Of a stretch of DNA of 64,000 bases, positions 47,247 through 56,658 are shown piece after piece (the first letter of the stretch is position 1; the number at the start of each line of letters is the position of its first letter). The position numbers and the translations under genes are program-made. The notes beneath the pieces were generated by a model. It had not been told where the DNA came from, did no database searches, and was given only the letters and a program-made list of their open reading frames with translations. The stretch is taken from contig NZ_JAJQTQ010000009.1 in NCBI RefSeq assembly GCF_029081005.1, positions 1 to 64,000 of the forward strand, given 5' to 3'. Source of the stretch: Halomonas elongata. Lineage in GTDB: Bacteria; Pseudomonadota; Gammaproteobacteria; Pseudomonadales; Halomonadaceae.

Positions 47247-47356
47247 GGCAGTGGGCGGGGGCGTCGCCATACGTCCTCGCCTCAAGATGCGGCGTATTCG
47301 GCCGAAAGATCTTACAGTGAGGGTGGTGACAGGGACTGTGGGACGGATGGGATGCC

Positions 47357-49096
47357 ATGGCGGACAAAAGGGATGATGCGGCGCAGGATGGTGCCGTGGA
47401 CAAGGACATCGGTGCCGAGGTGATCCACCACCCGGCCGTTCGATGGCCGATGCTGGCGGCTTCCGGCACGGCGGCGGGCATCGTCCTGCTGGACGAGCGA
47501 TATCGCGTGCTGTGGGCCAACGCAGGCTTTTGCGCTTTGTCGGGCTGGTCGCTCGACGAGGTGTCGGGCCATGTCGGCACGGAACTCGTGCGTCGCCAGG
47601 CGTTGCAGCCTTCATGGTTCACCGCCGAGTCCCGGGCCGGGGCCTGGCAACGCGTCCAGGTCGGCGATGGTGCGACCGGAGGCATGCGTGGCGTCTTGAT
47701 GTCCGAGACACGCCTGCCGTCGCGCCGGGATGGGGCGTCGATCCTGTGGACCTTCATCGACCCGCGTGATGAGGCACCGCACTCCTCGTCCGGGACGGCG
47801 CACCGCTTTCATGACCCCCTCGACGGGATGGCCAGCGTCTGGCTGTTCGAGGACCGACTTCAACATGCGCTGGAGCGTGCCGATCGACTCGACCAGAGAG
47901 TCGGGCTATTGCTCTCCAGGCTCGATGATCGCGAGGCGCTGCGCGCGCGTTTCGGCGAGGCCGGCTTCGATGCGCTGCAGCAGCAGGTCGGTCGACGCCT
48001 GGTACAGACCCTGCGCGGCGAAGACAGCCTGACTCGCCTGGGCCAGGGCCACTGGGGCATCCTGGTCGAGCAGCCGGTGTCTCCCGAGGGCTTGCAGATG
48101 GTCGCGCTGCGTTGTCAGGAGGCCATGGAGGCGCCCTTCCGGGTCGAGCATGAGGTGCCCTTGCTGACGCTCTCCTTCGGCATCGCCATCTATCCCCAGG
48201 ATGGCGACATGATCGAGCGGTTGCTGGAAAGTGCCGAGGCCGCGCTGCTGCGTGCGGTGCCGGCGACGCACACCTTCTTCGATCCCTCCCTCAGAGCGGT
48301 CCTGGCACGACGCCTGGCGTTTCGGGAATTCGTGCAGGATGCCCTGCTCCAGCCGACGCAGTATTTCCGGATCGTCTATCAGCCTCGATTGGCCCCCCAT
48401 GACGGGCGTTGCCGGGATGTCGAGGCACAGTTGCGCCTCCTGCATCCCGAGTGGGGCGAGCTGCTGCCGAGCGAGTTCCTGCCGGTCGTGGCGGAAATGG
48501 GGCAGGCGGTATGGCTGGATCGCTGGACCATCGATCACTTGGCGGCGCAGCGCACGGCCTGGCAAGAAAAGGGGGGCGAGCTGGCGACCCTCGGCCTGTC
48601 GCTCGATGTCGATGCGGCCACACTGGATCAATCGGTGACCGATCATCGCCCGCTGGATGTCGCCCTGCGCGCGTTATCCACAGACGTGAGCTGGCTGAGT
48701 CTAGAGCTGGAGGAGCGGGCCTTCATCGACCAGGCTGCCGAACACGCGCACCTTTTCCGGCGCCTGTCGGCCCTGGGCGTGCGTCTGGCCGTGAGTCATG
48801 CCGGCCAGGGGGCTGTGGATATCATGCGGCTCGCCGGGTTGCCGGTGTCCCGCGTGACGTTCGGGCCGAGCGTCGCTGCCGCCCTCCGTCGGCATGATAC
48901 CCCGGCCGCTCGCGGCCTCGAGGCGCTGGCACGCGGCCTGGAAACGCTGCAACTCGAAGGCGTGGTGACTGGCGTCTCGACCGAGACGCAATGGGAGGTC
49001 GCCGGTTGTCTGGTGGCCGGTCTGGTTCAGGGCGATGGGGTGTGTGAAGCGCTGGAGGCCGAGGCACTGGAGGCCTGGCTGGACGCGCGAACCTGA
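47357..49096 (+). CDS. PAS-GGDEF-EAL protein with degenerate catalytic motifs
   Basis: A 579-residue soluble protein: PAS-like N-terminus (ASGTAAGIVLLDERYRVLWANAGF), GGDEF-fold middle (about residues 160-310) and EAL-fold C-terminus (about 325-575). The GGDEF site reads RLGQGHWGILV. In the EAL half, EAL is EAQ (RDVEAQLRLL), the metal Asn site is LSLDVD, and the DDFGTG loop is SHAGQG with the following Lys lost. Both enzyme activities are probably absent, leaving a c-di-GMP receptor or protein-interaction module. It directly precedes flgN (convergent, no gap), suggesting a flagellar regulatory role. Confidence 0.87.
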   Translation: MADKRDDAAQDGAVDKDIGAEVIHHPAVRWPMLAASGTAAGIVLLDERYRVLWANAGFCALSGWSLDEVSGHVGTELVRRQALQPSWFTAESRAGAWQRVQVGDGATGGMRGVLMSETRLPSRRDGASILWTFIDPRDEAPHSSSGTAHRFHDPLDGMASVWLFEDRLQHALERADRLDQRVGLLLSRLDDREALRARFGEAGFDALQQQVGRRLVQTLRGEDSLTRLGQGHWGILVEQPVSPEGLQMVALRCQEAMEAPFRVEHEVPLLTLSFGIAIYPQDGDMIERLLESAEAALLRAVPATHTFFDPSLRAVLARRLAFREFVQDALLQPTQYFRIVYQPRLAPHDGRCRDVEAQLRLLHPEWGELLPSEFLPVVAEMGQAVWLDRWTIDHLAAQRTAWQEKGGELATLGLSLDVDAATLDQSVTDHRPLDVALRALSTDVSWLSLELEERAFIDQAAEHAHLFRRLSALGVRLAVSHAGQGAVDIMRLAGLPVSRVTFGPSVAAALRRHDTPAARGLEALARGLETLQLEGVVTGVSTETQWEVAGCLVAGLVQGDGVCEALEAEALEAWLDART

Positions 49097-49546
49097 TCAG
49101 GCCTGCGCGTTCAGGCGGCGTGTCTGCAAGCCGGCGCGGCCGTCGGCGGCATAGACGTCGGGGTCGGCGAGGCGGTGGATGTAGTCCAGCGTGTGCTGGT
49201 TGTGCGTCATGCGCACCGACAGCAGGTGGCCATTACCGGTGTTGAGACGTGAGACCCGCCTCGCCGCGTCGAGCGTCGCCTCCCACTGCGGCAGGCAGCC
49301 GGCATCCTCGGCGGCCTGCCGAGCCCCCGCGGGACCCGCCACATAACCCAGCCGCTGCTGTACCTCGGCGCGCCTGGCTTCCGTCGATTCGAGGGTGTCA
49401 TGCAGACGCGCCTTGTCGTCGGCCAGGCGCTGCAGGGCGCGGCCATCGGGCTGACCGTCCAGCAACAGCGTGCGTTCCTCTTCCAGCAGGCTGGCGAGCG
49501 TATCGAGCCGCGCTCGCTGATCGTCGAGCAGGCGGGTCAGGCTCAT
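49097..49546 (-). CDS. flgN: Flagellar export chaperone FlgN
   Basis: FlgN guards the hook-filament junction proteins FlgK and FlgL before export. The 149-residue helical protein opens MSLTRLLDDQRARLDTLASLLEEE and has the conserved C-terminal region RVSRLNTGNGHLL. Its start overlaps the flgM stop by 4 bp. Its clients flgK and flgL are at the far end of the cluster. Confidence 0.92.
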   Translation of the reverse strand: MSLTRLLDDQRARLDTLASLLEEERTLLLDGQPDGRALQRLADDKARLHDTLESTEARRAEVQQRLGYVAGPAGARQAAEDAGCLPQWEATLDAARRVSRLNTGNGHLLSVRMTHNQHTLDYIHRLADPDVYAADGRAGLQTRRLNAQA

Positions 49547-49833
49547 GCCTCCGAATCTCCATCGACCAGCAGATCCTGCACACTGGCGATCAGGCCATCG
49601 GCGATGCGCTCGGGGCGAATCTCGAGGCGGCCCTCGCGGATGGCATCGCGCAATTCGTCCACGCGGGCGGCATCGATGTCCTGACTCGTATCGGTGCCGG
49701 CATGGCGCAAGTGCGTCATGGTGGCCGGATCGTCGCTGGCGTGCTGGGCGGGCGGCGTATCCTGTGCCTTGCGAGCCGGTTCGCCCTGCGTCGTCTGATC
49801 GGGGCGCAGTGGCTGGTGGTTGTCGACTTTCAC
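49543..49833 (-). CDS. flgM: Anti-sigma-28 factor FlgM
   Basis: FlgM binds FliA (sigma 28) until it is exported through the finished hook-basal body. The GTG at 49833 gives a 96-residue protein beginning MKVDNHQPLRPDQTTQG and ending RPERIADGLIASVQDLL, matching the family. GAGG lies 8 nt upstream. The C-terminal helices that bind sigma 28 are intact. MITE copy 1 (49893-50039) sits just upstream, between flgA and flgM, and could affect its transcription. Confidence 0.9.
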   Translation of the reverse strand: MKVDNHQPLRPDQTTQGEPARKAQDTPPAQHASDDPATMTHLRHAGTDTSQDIDAARVDELRDAIREGRLEIRPERIADGLIASVQDLLVDGDSEA

Positions 49834-49892
49834 TCTGGTTGCCTCGTGACCGGTGCTGATAGGGAGGCTATCGGCGCGTGAGTCATGAACTT

Positions 49893-50039
49893 TAGGGAAA
49901 CACTGCTTAAATGCCTGCGCATGCAAATCGCTCTGTTGCGCGGTGCTCGAAAGCTCGCCTAACTACTAGTTATGTCTCGCTTTCTGCGCTCCGTGCGCCT
50001 TGCGCTTCACTATGCTCGGCGATTTATTCAGCGTTTCCA
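49893..50039 (+). repeat. MITE-like element, copy 1 (~147 bp)
   Basis: It starts TAGGGAAACACTG and ends CAGCGTTTCCATA, an imperfect terminal inverted repeat, and shares blocks with the other copies (AAATGCCTGCGC, GCGCGGTGCTCG, CTCCGTGCGCCTTGCG). No coding capacity. Orientation as copy 3. Confidence 0.8.
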
Positions 50040-50122
50040 TAAGATTGGCCTGAAAACGGTCTGCGCTCGCCGATGTGTTCGGCGCATCCTCGATGGTGCC
50101 GTTCAGTCTGGGCAAGACGGTA

Positions 50123-50839
50123 TCAGTTGTCCACGACCAGGCGGCGCTTGCCGATCACCCGAGCATTGATGACGTCGCGGTTGTCGAGGCGCACGCGAAT
50201 GCGGTCGCCGCGTCCGCCCGGCGCCAGTGCTTCGGCCGATCGGGTCACGCGGAAGCCGCTGCCGCGGGCCTCGAGCGTGACTTCCTCCCCTCGATTCACC
50301 AGTCGTGGCTTGCGGAGCTGATAGCCCTGCAGCACCTGCCCCTCGGAAAGCGGTCGCATGGCGACGCGTCCGATGGCCTGTTCGGCATCCCGCAGGGCCT
50401 GGCGTGGCAGGCGCGCCAGGTCGCCATGACGAATGACCAGGTGGTCGCGCGTGATGGTTTCGCCGGCGGCGATGTCCAGGGCTGTCTCGAGGTGCGCGCC
50501 GATCACCGAGACTTCGGCCTGCAGGAAGCGGGTGCGCCGCCCCTGCTCGCCGCACTTGACGCCTACCGAGACCCGGCCGATCGGTGGCTGGGAAGCCCTG
50601 GGCAGGAAGGGGCTGGGCGCGGGGCAGGCCGGAAACTTGGCCGCGGGGGGATACAGCGTCACCTCGACGTCATCGCCCAGGGAGCGGGCCTGGGCCTCGA
50701 GGAATTGCCGGACGCTGTCCAGCGTCGCCTTATCGGCGGCCCGAGCCTGGGGCGCGACGAGGCTCGCGACCGTCAGGGTGACGACCAGGGCCATCGAGAC
50801 ACGCGTTGTCGCCGGAATCGTTCGGGTCATCTCTCGCAT
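50123..50839 (-). CDS. flgA: Flagellar P-ring assembly chaperone FlgA
   Basis: FlgA is a periplasmic chaperone for P-ring assembly from FlgI. A signal peptide (MALVVTLTVASLVAPQARAA) is followed by an SAF-like domain with AAGETITRDHLVIRHGDLARLP and a C-terminal VNRGEEVTLEARGSGFRV. The start may be ATG 50839 or ATG 50830. It is divergent from flgB and upstream of flgM and flgN in the same direction. Confidence 0.93.
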   Translation of the reverse strand: MREMTRTIPATTRVSMALVVTLTVASLVAPQARAADKATLDSVRQFLEAQARSLGDDVEVTLYPPAAKFPACPAPSPFLPRASQPPIGRVSVGVKCGEQGRRTRFLQAEVSVIGAHLETALDIAAGETITRDHLVIRHGDLARLPRQALRDAEQAIGRVAMRPLSEGQVLQGYQLRKPRLVNRGEEVTLEARGSGFRVTRSAEALAPGGRGDRIRVRLDNRDVINARVIGKRRLVVDN

Positions 50840-50993
50840 CGGGATTGGTGAGCCTGGCCGTCGAGTCTAGCGCCGGGCGCGCTGGGGGAATCGCGGAAAT
50901 GGCCCCGGTAACGTCGGTTGTTCACGCCTTTGGGGGGACAAGGGAGTCGCTATTCTCCAACGTCGACGAATTCCTTTTTCCGGAGAGTGCCGG

Positions 50994-51407
50994 ATGATCG
51001 ATCAGCTCGATGCCGCCTTCAACTTCCATCAACAGGCCTTGTCGCTGCGCCATGAGCGCCAGCAGGTCCTGGCCAGCAATATCGCCAACGCCGACACGCC
51101 GGGTTACAAGGCGCGCGACATGGATTTCACCAGCGCGCTCGAGCGAGCCATGCAACAGGGGAGCGGAAGCGGCGAAGGGCTCGCCCTGGAGCAGACCTCG
51201 GTGCGGCACCTGGCCGGGCAGGGCTCGGCACTGCCCGGCGGGGAGCTGCAGTATCGCGTGCCCGATCAACCCAGCCTCGATGGCAATACCGTGGACATGG
51301 ATCGTGAGCGCGCCCAGTTCGCCGACAACTCCGTGCGCTACCAGGCGGCACTGACCTTTATCGGACGCCGAATCCAGGGCCTGAAATCGGCCATGCAGCC
51401 CGAATGA
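50994..51407 (+). CDS. flgB: Flagellar proximal rod protein FlgB
   Basis: A rod protein of 137 residues with LASNIANADTPGYKARDMDF at the N-terminus, the hallmark of FlgB. The start ATG follows CCGGAGAGTGCCGG. First gene of the flgBCDEFGHIJKL run; the 154-bp flgA-flgB gap must hold its promoter, but I could not fix a sigma-54 or sigma-28 box in it. Confidence 0.96.
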   Translation: MIDQLDAAFNFHQQALSLRHERQQVLASNIANADTPGYKARDMDFTSALERAMQQGSGSGEGLALEQTSVRHLAGQGSALPGGELQYRVPDQPSLDGNTVDMDRERAQFADNSVRYQAALTFIGRRIQGLKSAMQPE

Positions 51408-51422
51408 CCAGGAGCGGCCATT

Positions 51423-51830
51423 ATGTCGATGTTTTCCGTATTTGATATTTCCGGCTCGGCGATGAGCGCCCAGTCGCAACGCATGAACGTGACGGCCAGC
51501 AACCTGGCCAATGCCGACAGCGTGGCCGGCCCCGACGGTGAGGCGTACCACGCCAAGCAGGTGCTGTTCGAGACGCGCGCCCAGTCGCGCTCCGGTGTCG
51601 GCGGCGTCGGCGTGCGGGAGGTGGTCGAGGACCCGTCGCCGCTGCGTCGGGAATATCGTCCCGAGCACCCGCTGGCGGATGGTCAGGGCTATGTGGACAT
51701 GCCCAACGTCGACCCGGCGGCGGAGATGGTCAACATGATTTCCGCATCGCGCTCCTACCAGGCCAACGTCGAGGTCATGGATACCAACAAGCAACTGCTG
51801 CTCAAGACACTGAGCATGGGCGAGGGCTGA
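51423..51830 (+). CDS. flgC: Flagellar proximal rod protein FlgC
   Basis: A rod protein of 135 residues: SGSAMSAQSQRMNVTASNLANAD at the N-terminus and the C-terminal EMVNMISASRSYQANVEVM that defines rod/hook proteins. It follows flgB by 15 bp with AGGAGCGG upstream. Confidence 0.97.
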   Translation: MSMFSVFDISGSAMSAQSQRMNVTASNLANADSVAGPDGEAYHAKQVLFETRAQSRSGVGGVGVREVVEDPSPLRREYRPEHPLADGQGYVDMPNVDPAAEMVNMISASRSYQANVEVMDTNKQLLLKTLSMGEG

Positions 51831-51834
51831 CGGC

Positions 51835-52533
51835 ATGGCCAATACCATAGACTCGGGCGTGATCAATACGCTCAATAGTGGCGGCTCCGGCGTCGGGGGC
51901 TTGAGCGACAGCCAGTCCGGTGAACTGCGCGAGAATTTCATGACGCTGCTGGTGACGCAGTTGCAGAACCAGGACCCGCTCAACCCGATGGAAAACCACC
52001 AGACCACCTCGCAACTGGCCCAGATCAACACCGTCAGCGGGGTCGAGAAGCTCAATGACTCCCTCTCCGAGATCAATGGCCAGATCGATGCCGGCCAGTC
52101 CCTGCAGGCCTCCGGCCTGATCGGCAAGGGCGTGCTGGTGCCGGGAGACCGTGTCCTGCTGAGTGAGGGCGAGGAAGGTGAGTTAAACACCACGCCCTTT
52201 GGTGTCGAGCTGGAGAGCCCCGCCGACAATGTCACCGTCACCATCACCAATGGCGATGGCCAGGTCATCAATCGCTATGACGTCGGCGCGGTGGATAGCG
52301 GTGTGGATTCCTTCAGCTGGAACGGCAAGACCAGCGATGGCGAGGCCGCTGTCGAGGGAGCTTACAACGTCTCGGTCGAGGCCAGCCGCGAGGGCGAGTC
52401 GGTGCCGGTCGAGACCCTCAATTATGCCGTGGTCAACAGTGTCACGCCGTCCGGTGATAACGGCGACATCCAGCTCGACCTGGGGGCCGTCTACGGTCGG
52501 GTCGGCCTGTCCGATATCAAGCAGATCCTGTAA
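51835..52533 (+). CDS. flgD: Flagellar hook-capping protein FlgD
   Basis: FlgD caps the growing hook and guides FlgE assembly. The 232-residue protein has the N-terminal FMTLLVTQLQNQDPLNPMEN motif and a C-terminal FlgD/FnIII-type beta region (DSFSWNGKTSDGEAAVEGAY). A MITE copy lies between it and flgE. Confidence 0.97.
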   Translation: MANTIDSGVINTLNSGGSGVGGLSDSQSGELRENFMTLLVTQLQNQDPLNPMENHQTTSQLAQINTVSGVEKLNDSLSEINGQIDAGQSLQASGLIGKGVLVPGDRVLLSEGEEGELNTTPFGVELESPADNVTVTITNGDGQVINRYDVGAVDSGVDSFSWNGKTSDGEAAVEGAYNVSVEASREGESVPVETLNYAVVNSVTPSGDNGDIQLDLGAVYGRVGLSDIKQIL

Positions 52534-52540
52534 CGAACCG

Positions 52541-52746
52541 CTAAGGAAGCGCTGAACAAATCGACGAGCGGTGCGAAGGCTAGGCCCGTTCCCGACGGGC
52601 CATCGCATTTCCCACATCCATGTGGGTCACACAAGGGGCATGGAGCACAGGAACCGGAGCCTATGGAATATAGGTGAGGATTCCGAGCACCACGCAACGA
52701 AGTGATTTGCCATTTTCCCGCGCAGGCATTTGTTCAGTGTTTCCTT
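52541..52746 (-). repeat. MITE-like element, copy 2 (~206 bp)
   Basis: Inverted relative to copies 1 and 3. It begins TAAGGAAGCGCTGAACAAAT and ends TTTGTTCAGTGTTTCCTT; internal blocks (GGCCCGTTCCCGACGGGCC, CCCACATCCATGTGGG) are the reverse complement of those in copy 3 and are themselves hairpins. It fills most of the flgD-flgE gap. Confidence 0.88.
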
Positions 52747-52773
52747 GAAGATTCAAGACAAGGGGAACCATAC

Positions 52774-54321
52774 ATGGGCTTTTCACAAGCACTCAGCGGC
52801 CTCAACGCGGCCTCTTCCAGCCTTGACGTGCTGGGCAACAACATCTCCAACTCCCAGACCGTAGGCTTCAAGGGCAGCGATACCCTGTTCTCGGATGTCT
52901 ATGCCAACTCCCGGGTCGGGCTCGGCACCAAGGTGTCTCGAGTGCTCCAGGACTTCGGCGAGGGCAATCTGGAATCCACCGGCCGTAATCTGGATCTGGG
53001 GATCAGCGGCGAGGGTTTTCTGCGCATGCAGCAGAATGGCGAGGTGGTCTACTCGCGCAACGGCCAGCTGTCCATGACCGCGGATGGGTACCTGCAGAAT
53101 GCCCAGGGCGCGCGCCTGATGGGCTTCGGCGTCAATGACGCGGGCCAGGTGCAGACCGGCGGCCAGCCCGAGGTGCTGCAGGTTTCGGCCGAGGAAATGG
53201 CGGCCAGTGCCACCACGGACGTCGCCACCACCCTCAACCTGGATTCCCGTGAAGCGGCCGGTGAGGAGCTCGACCAGGTCGACGTGACCACCAATATGGC
53301 GAATCCGGCCAACAATCAGCAGACCCTGAACTACCACTACGCCAACAACTTCACGGCCTACGATTCCCTCGGCAACCCGCGCAACGCCACCGTCTACTAC
53401 GAGAAAGTCGATACCAATACCTGGCGTGGTCGGACGGTCATGGACGGCAACTACTCGGAAGATAACGATTTCTTCTTACGTTTCGACAACAATGGCCAAC
53501 TCCAGGATGAGGGCGTAGCCACGGTAGATGACAACTTCCTGCAGGCGGAGGGCACACTGGAGCAGAGCGAAGCCGAACTGGTGACGGCGACCAATTCCCG
53601 TGATGCTGCCCAGGTGGAATATGAGGAGGCCGAGGCTGCTGTTGCTGCTGCACAAGCGGCCGTGGATGACGATAACTCTCAGGAGAATCAGGATGCGTTG
53701 GCGGCCGCAAAGACGACTCGCAATACGGCCGAGACGACTCTGAATGACGCGAAAACAGCATATACAGCGACACTGGAGCAACGTAATGCTGCCGAGGCGG
53801 CGTATACCACTGCCTACAATAGCTTGGATACCGGTGTCGAGACAGCCATGGCCTTCAATGTTGGAGGGGGGGCCGCTGAGTTGGCCTTCAACCTCGATAT
53901 CGCCGGCTCCACCCAGTTCGGCAATACCTCCCGGGCCAGCGATCTGACCCAGGACGGCTACACCTCCGGTTCCCTGGTGGGGATCAGCATCGAGGACGAC
54001 GGCACCATCGTGCGCAACTACACCAACGAGCAGTCGCGCTCGGCGGGCCAGATCTCCCTGGCCAGCTTCCGCAACCCCGAAGGCCTCGATCCGGTGGGCG
54101 ACAACGCCTGGAGCGCCACCGCCGCGTCCGGTCAGGAACTGATCGGCGCACCGGGCACCGGCCAGTTGGGCGGCATTCAGTCCGGTGCCGTGGAGAGTTC
54201 CAACGTGGACATGGCCCAGGAACTGGTGGACATGATCGTCACTCAGCGCTCGTATCAGGCCAACTCCCAGACCATCAAGACCCAGGACGAAGTCCTGCAG
54301 ACCGCCATCAACCTGCGCTGA
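52774..54321 (+). CDS. flgE: Flagellar hook protein FlgE with inserted coiled coil
   Basis: FlgE builds the flexible hook. The 515-residue protein has the N-terminal MGFSQALSGLNAASSSLDVLG and NNISNSQTVGFKGSDTLF motifs and the C-terminal VDMAQELVDMIVTQRSYQAN. Between the usual hook domains, about residues 246-359 form an Ala/Glu/Thr-rich coiled coil (AEAAVAAAQAAVDDDNSQE region) that is absent from ordinary FlgE proteins. Its DNA is visibly less GC-rich than the rest of the gene. AGGGGA precedes the ATG by 7 nt. Confidence 0.95.
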   Translation: MGFSQALSGLNAASSSLDVLGNNISNSQTVGFKGSDTLFSDVYANSRVGLGTKVSRVLQDFGEGNLESTGRNLDLGISGEGFLRMQQNGEVVYSRNGQLSMTADGYLQNAQGARLMGFGVNDAGQVQTGGQPEVLQVSAEEMAASATTDVATTLNLDSREAAGEELDQVDVTTNMANPANNQQTLNYHYANNFTAYDSLGNPRNATVYYEKVDTNTWRGRTVMDGNYSEDNDFFLRFDNNGQLQDEGVATVDDNFLQAEGTLEQSEAELVTATNSRDAAQVEYEEAEAAVAAAQAAVDDDNSQENQDALAAAKTTRNTAETTLNDAKTAYTATLEQRNAAEAAYTTAYNSLDTGVETAMAFNVGGGAAELAFNLDIAGSTQFGNTSRASDLTQDGYTSGSLVGISIEDDGTIVRNYTNEQSRSAGQISLASFRNPEGLDPVGDNAWSATAASGQELIGAPGTGQLGGIQSGAVESSNVDMAQELVDMIVTQRSYQANSQTIKTQDEVLQTAINLR

Positions 54322-54338
54322 TCGCGCCGGAGTGACAC

Positions 54339-55100
54339 ATGGATCGCATGCTCTACACCGCCATGAGCGGGGCCCGGCAAAGCATGGAGCAACAGGGTGT
54401 GGTCAGCCACAACCTGTCGAATGTCTCCACCACCGGCTTTCGCGCCCAGCTGCACGCCATGCGCGCGGTACCGGTCCAGGGCGATGGCGAACTGGACACC
54501 CGAGTCTCGGTGGCGGCTTCCACCCCCGGCTCGGACTTCTCGCCGGGGCCGATGAACCGCACCGGACGCACCCTGGATGTCGCCATGCAGGATGATGCCT
54601 GGCTGGCCGTCCAGGCATCGGACGGCGGCGAGGCCTACACGCGGCGCGGCGACCTGCAGGTGGATGGTGACGGCTTGCTGCGCAGCGCCGGTCGCCCGGT
54701 GCTCGGCGAGAACGGCGGCCCGATCCAGGTGCCTCTCGGCGCCGAGCTCTCCATGGGCAGCGACGGCACGATCAGTGCCATCGCGCCCGGGCAACAAGCC
54801 GATGCCCTGGCGGCGGTGGGACGCCTCAAGCTGGTCACGCCCGGTGAGGATGGATTGACGCGTGGCGTCGATGGCCTGTTCCGAGCGCCGCCCGGCGAGG
54901 GCGGGGCGGTGGCGGCCCTGCCCGCCGACGAGGACGCCCGCGTGGCCAGCGGTGCCCTGGAAGGCAGCAATGTCAGTGCCGTGGACGCCATGGTGTCGAT
55001 GATCGACGTGGCGCGCCGCTACGAGCTGCAGACCAAGGCCATCGAAACCGCCGACGAGAACGCCCAACGCGCCAATAGTCTGCTCGCCCTGCAGGGCTGA
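54339..55100 (+). CDS. flgF: Flagellar proximal rod protein FlgF
   Basis: A rod protein of 253 residues with [19 protein letters not shown] at the N-terminus, a central FlgF/FlgG domain and a C-terminal [21 protein letters not shown] motif. It lies 17 bp after flgE. Confidence 0.96.
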   Translation: MDRMLYTAMSGARQSMEQQGVVSHNLSNVSTTGFRAQLHAMRAVPVQGDGELDTRVSVAASTPGSDFSPGPMNRTGRTLDVAMQDDAWLAVQASDGGEAYTRRGDLQVDGDGLLRSAGRPVLGENGGPIQVPLGAELSMGSDGTISAIAPGQQADALAAVGRLKLVTPGEDGLTRGVDGLFRAPPGEGGAVAALPADEDARVASGALEGSNVSAVDAMVSMIDVARRYELQTKAIETADENAQRANSLLALQG

Positions 55101-55126
55101 CGCGACCGGATCACGAGGAACCCGAG

Positions 55127-55909
55127 ATGATCAACTCATTGTGGACGGCCAAGACCGGCCTGGAATCCCAGCAGGTCAAGCTGGATGTCATTTCCAACAA
55201 CCTGGCCAACGTCAACACCAACGGCTTCAAGCGCTCGAGAGCGGTGTTCGAGGACCTGCTCTACCAGAACCTGCGCCAGCCGGGGGCCCAGAACGATGTG
55301 CAGAATCGCCTGCCCTCCGGCATGCAGGTCGGCACCGGGGTGCGCCCGGTAGCCACCGAGCGGTTGCACACTCAGGGGGGGCTCGAGAACACCGAGAACT
55401 CCCGTGACCTGGCCATCAACGGCAAGGGCTTCTTTCAGGTCCGCATGCCGGATGGCACCACGGCCTATACCCGTGACGGCAGCTTTCAGATGGACGAGAA
55501 CGGCCAGATGGTCACCGCCAATGGCTATCCGCTGGAGCCGGCGATTATCATTCCCCAGAACGCCCTGTCGGTCAGCATCGGTGAGGATGGCATCGTCTCG
55601 GTTACCGAGCCGGGCAGCAGCGAGTCCAACGAAGTCGGTCAGATCACCGTATCCAGCTTCGTCAATCCCACCGGCCTCGAAAGCATCGGCGGCAACCTCT
55701 ATCGCGAGACGACCGCCTCGGGACCGCGCAACGAGGGCATTCCCGGCATGAATGGCACGGGGCGTCTCTCCCAGGGCTATGTCGAGACCTCCAACGTCAA
55801 TGTGGTCGAGGAAATGGTCGGCATGATCCAGACCCAGCGCGCCTACGAGATCAACAGCAAGGCGGTGCAGACCAGCGATGAAATGCTGGCGCGTCTCACC
55901 CAGCTGTGA
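55127..55909 (+). CDS. flgG: Flagellar distal rod protein FlgG
   Basis: The distal rod protein of 260 residues: [40 protein letters not shown] and the C-terminal [20 protein letters not shown]. Length and motifs are exactly those of FlgG. Confidence 0.98.
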   Translation: MINSLWTAKTGLESQQVKLDVISNNLANVNTNGFKRSRAVFEDLLYQNLRQPGAQNDVQNRLPSGMQVGTGVRPVATERLHTQGGLENTENSRDLAINGKGFFQVRMPDGTTAYTRDGSFQMDENGQMVTANGYPLEPAIIIPQNALSVSIGEDGIVSVTEPGSSESNEVGQITVSSFVNPTGLESIGGNLYRETTASGPRNEGIPGMNGTGRLSQGYVETSNVNVVEEMVGMIQTQRAYEINSKAVQTSDEMLARLTQL

Positions 55910-55958
55910 CGGAGAACGACACCATGATCAGGCGGCGCAATGGCAGGGAGGCGAGAGC

Positions 55959-56648
55959 ATGAACGGGATGATGGCGGGTGCCGGACGCCGGCTGTTCGGT
56001 GTGGCGCTGTTGATGGCGTTGCTGCTGGGCGGCTGCGCCCAGATTCCCCGGGCCTCGGTGGTCGGCGAGCAGGAAAAGGTCGATATTCCCGAGAGTCGGC
56101 AGCCGATACCCAACGGGTCCATCTATCAAGCCCATCGCGGCTCCCAGCCACTGTTCGAGGACCGTCGTCCACGCCAGGTCGGTGACGTGCTGACCATCGT
56201 CCTGGACGAGGAGGTCAGTGCCAGCAAGAACGCCCGTTCCAACGCCGACCGCAACGGCTCCTCCAGCCTGTCCCTGGAGGAGCTGCCCGATGCCCTCGAC
56301 ACCCTCGCCGAGTACGGTTTCGACATCGAAGGCGAGAACGATTTCGAGGGAGGCGGTGGTGCCGAGGCGACCAATTCCTTCACCGGCACCATCACGGTGA
56401 CGGTCATCGAGGTGATGGCCAACGGTAACCTGCGGGTCCGAGGCGAAAAGCAGATCGCCATCAACCAGGGCACCGAGTTCATTCGCTTCGGCGGCGTGGT
56501 CAATCCGCGCTCGATCACCGGCAGCAATACCGTACCGTCCACCTCGGTGGCCGATGCCCGCATCGAGTATGTCGGCGATGGCTACATCAACGAGGCGCAG
56601 CACATGGGCTGGTTGCAGCGTTTCTTCCTCAATATTTCGCCTTTCTAG
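55959..56648 (+). CDS. flgH: Flagellar L-ring lipoprotein FlgH
   Basis: The outer-membrane L ring. The 229-residue precursor has a lipoprotein signal peptide ending LLGGC (Cys about residue 24) and family motifs [23 protein letters not shown] and [22 protein letters not shown]. The ATG at 55959 is preceded by GGGAGGCGAGAGC. Confidence 0.96.
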   Translation: MNGMMAGAGRRLFGVALLMALLLGGCAQIPRASVVGEQEKVDIPESRQPIPNGSIYQAHRGSQPLFEDRRPRQVGDVLTIVLDEEVSASKNARSNADRNGSSSLSLEELPDALDTLAEYGFDIEGENDFEGGGGAEATNSFTGTITVTVIEVMANGNLRVRGEKQIAINQGTEFIRFGGVVNPRSITGSNTVPSTSVADARIEYVGDGYINEAQHMGWLQRFFLNISPF

Positions 56649-56658
56649 TGGTGGCAGG

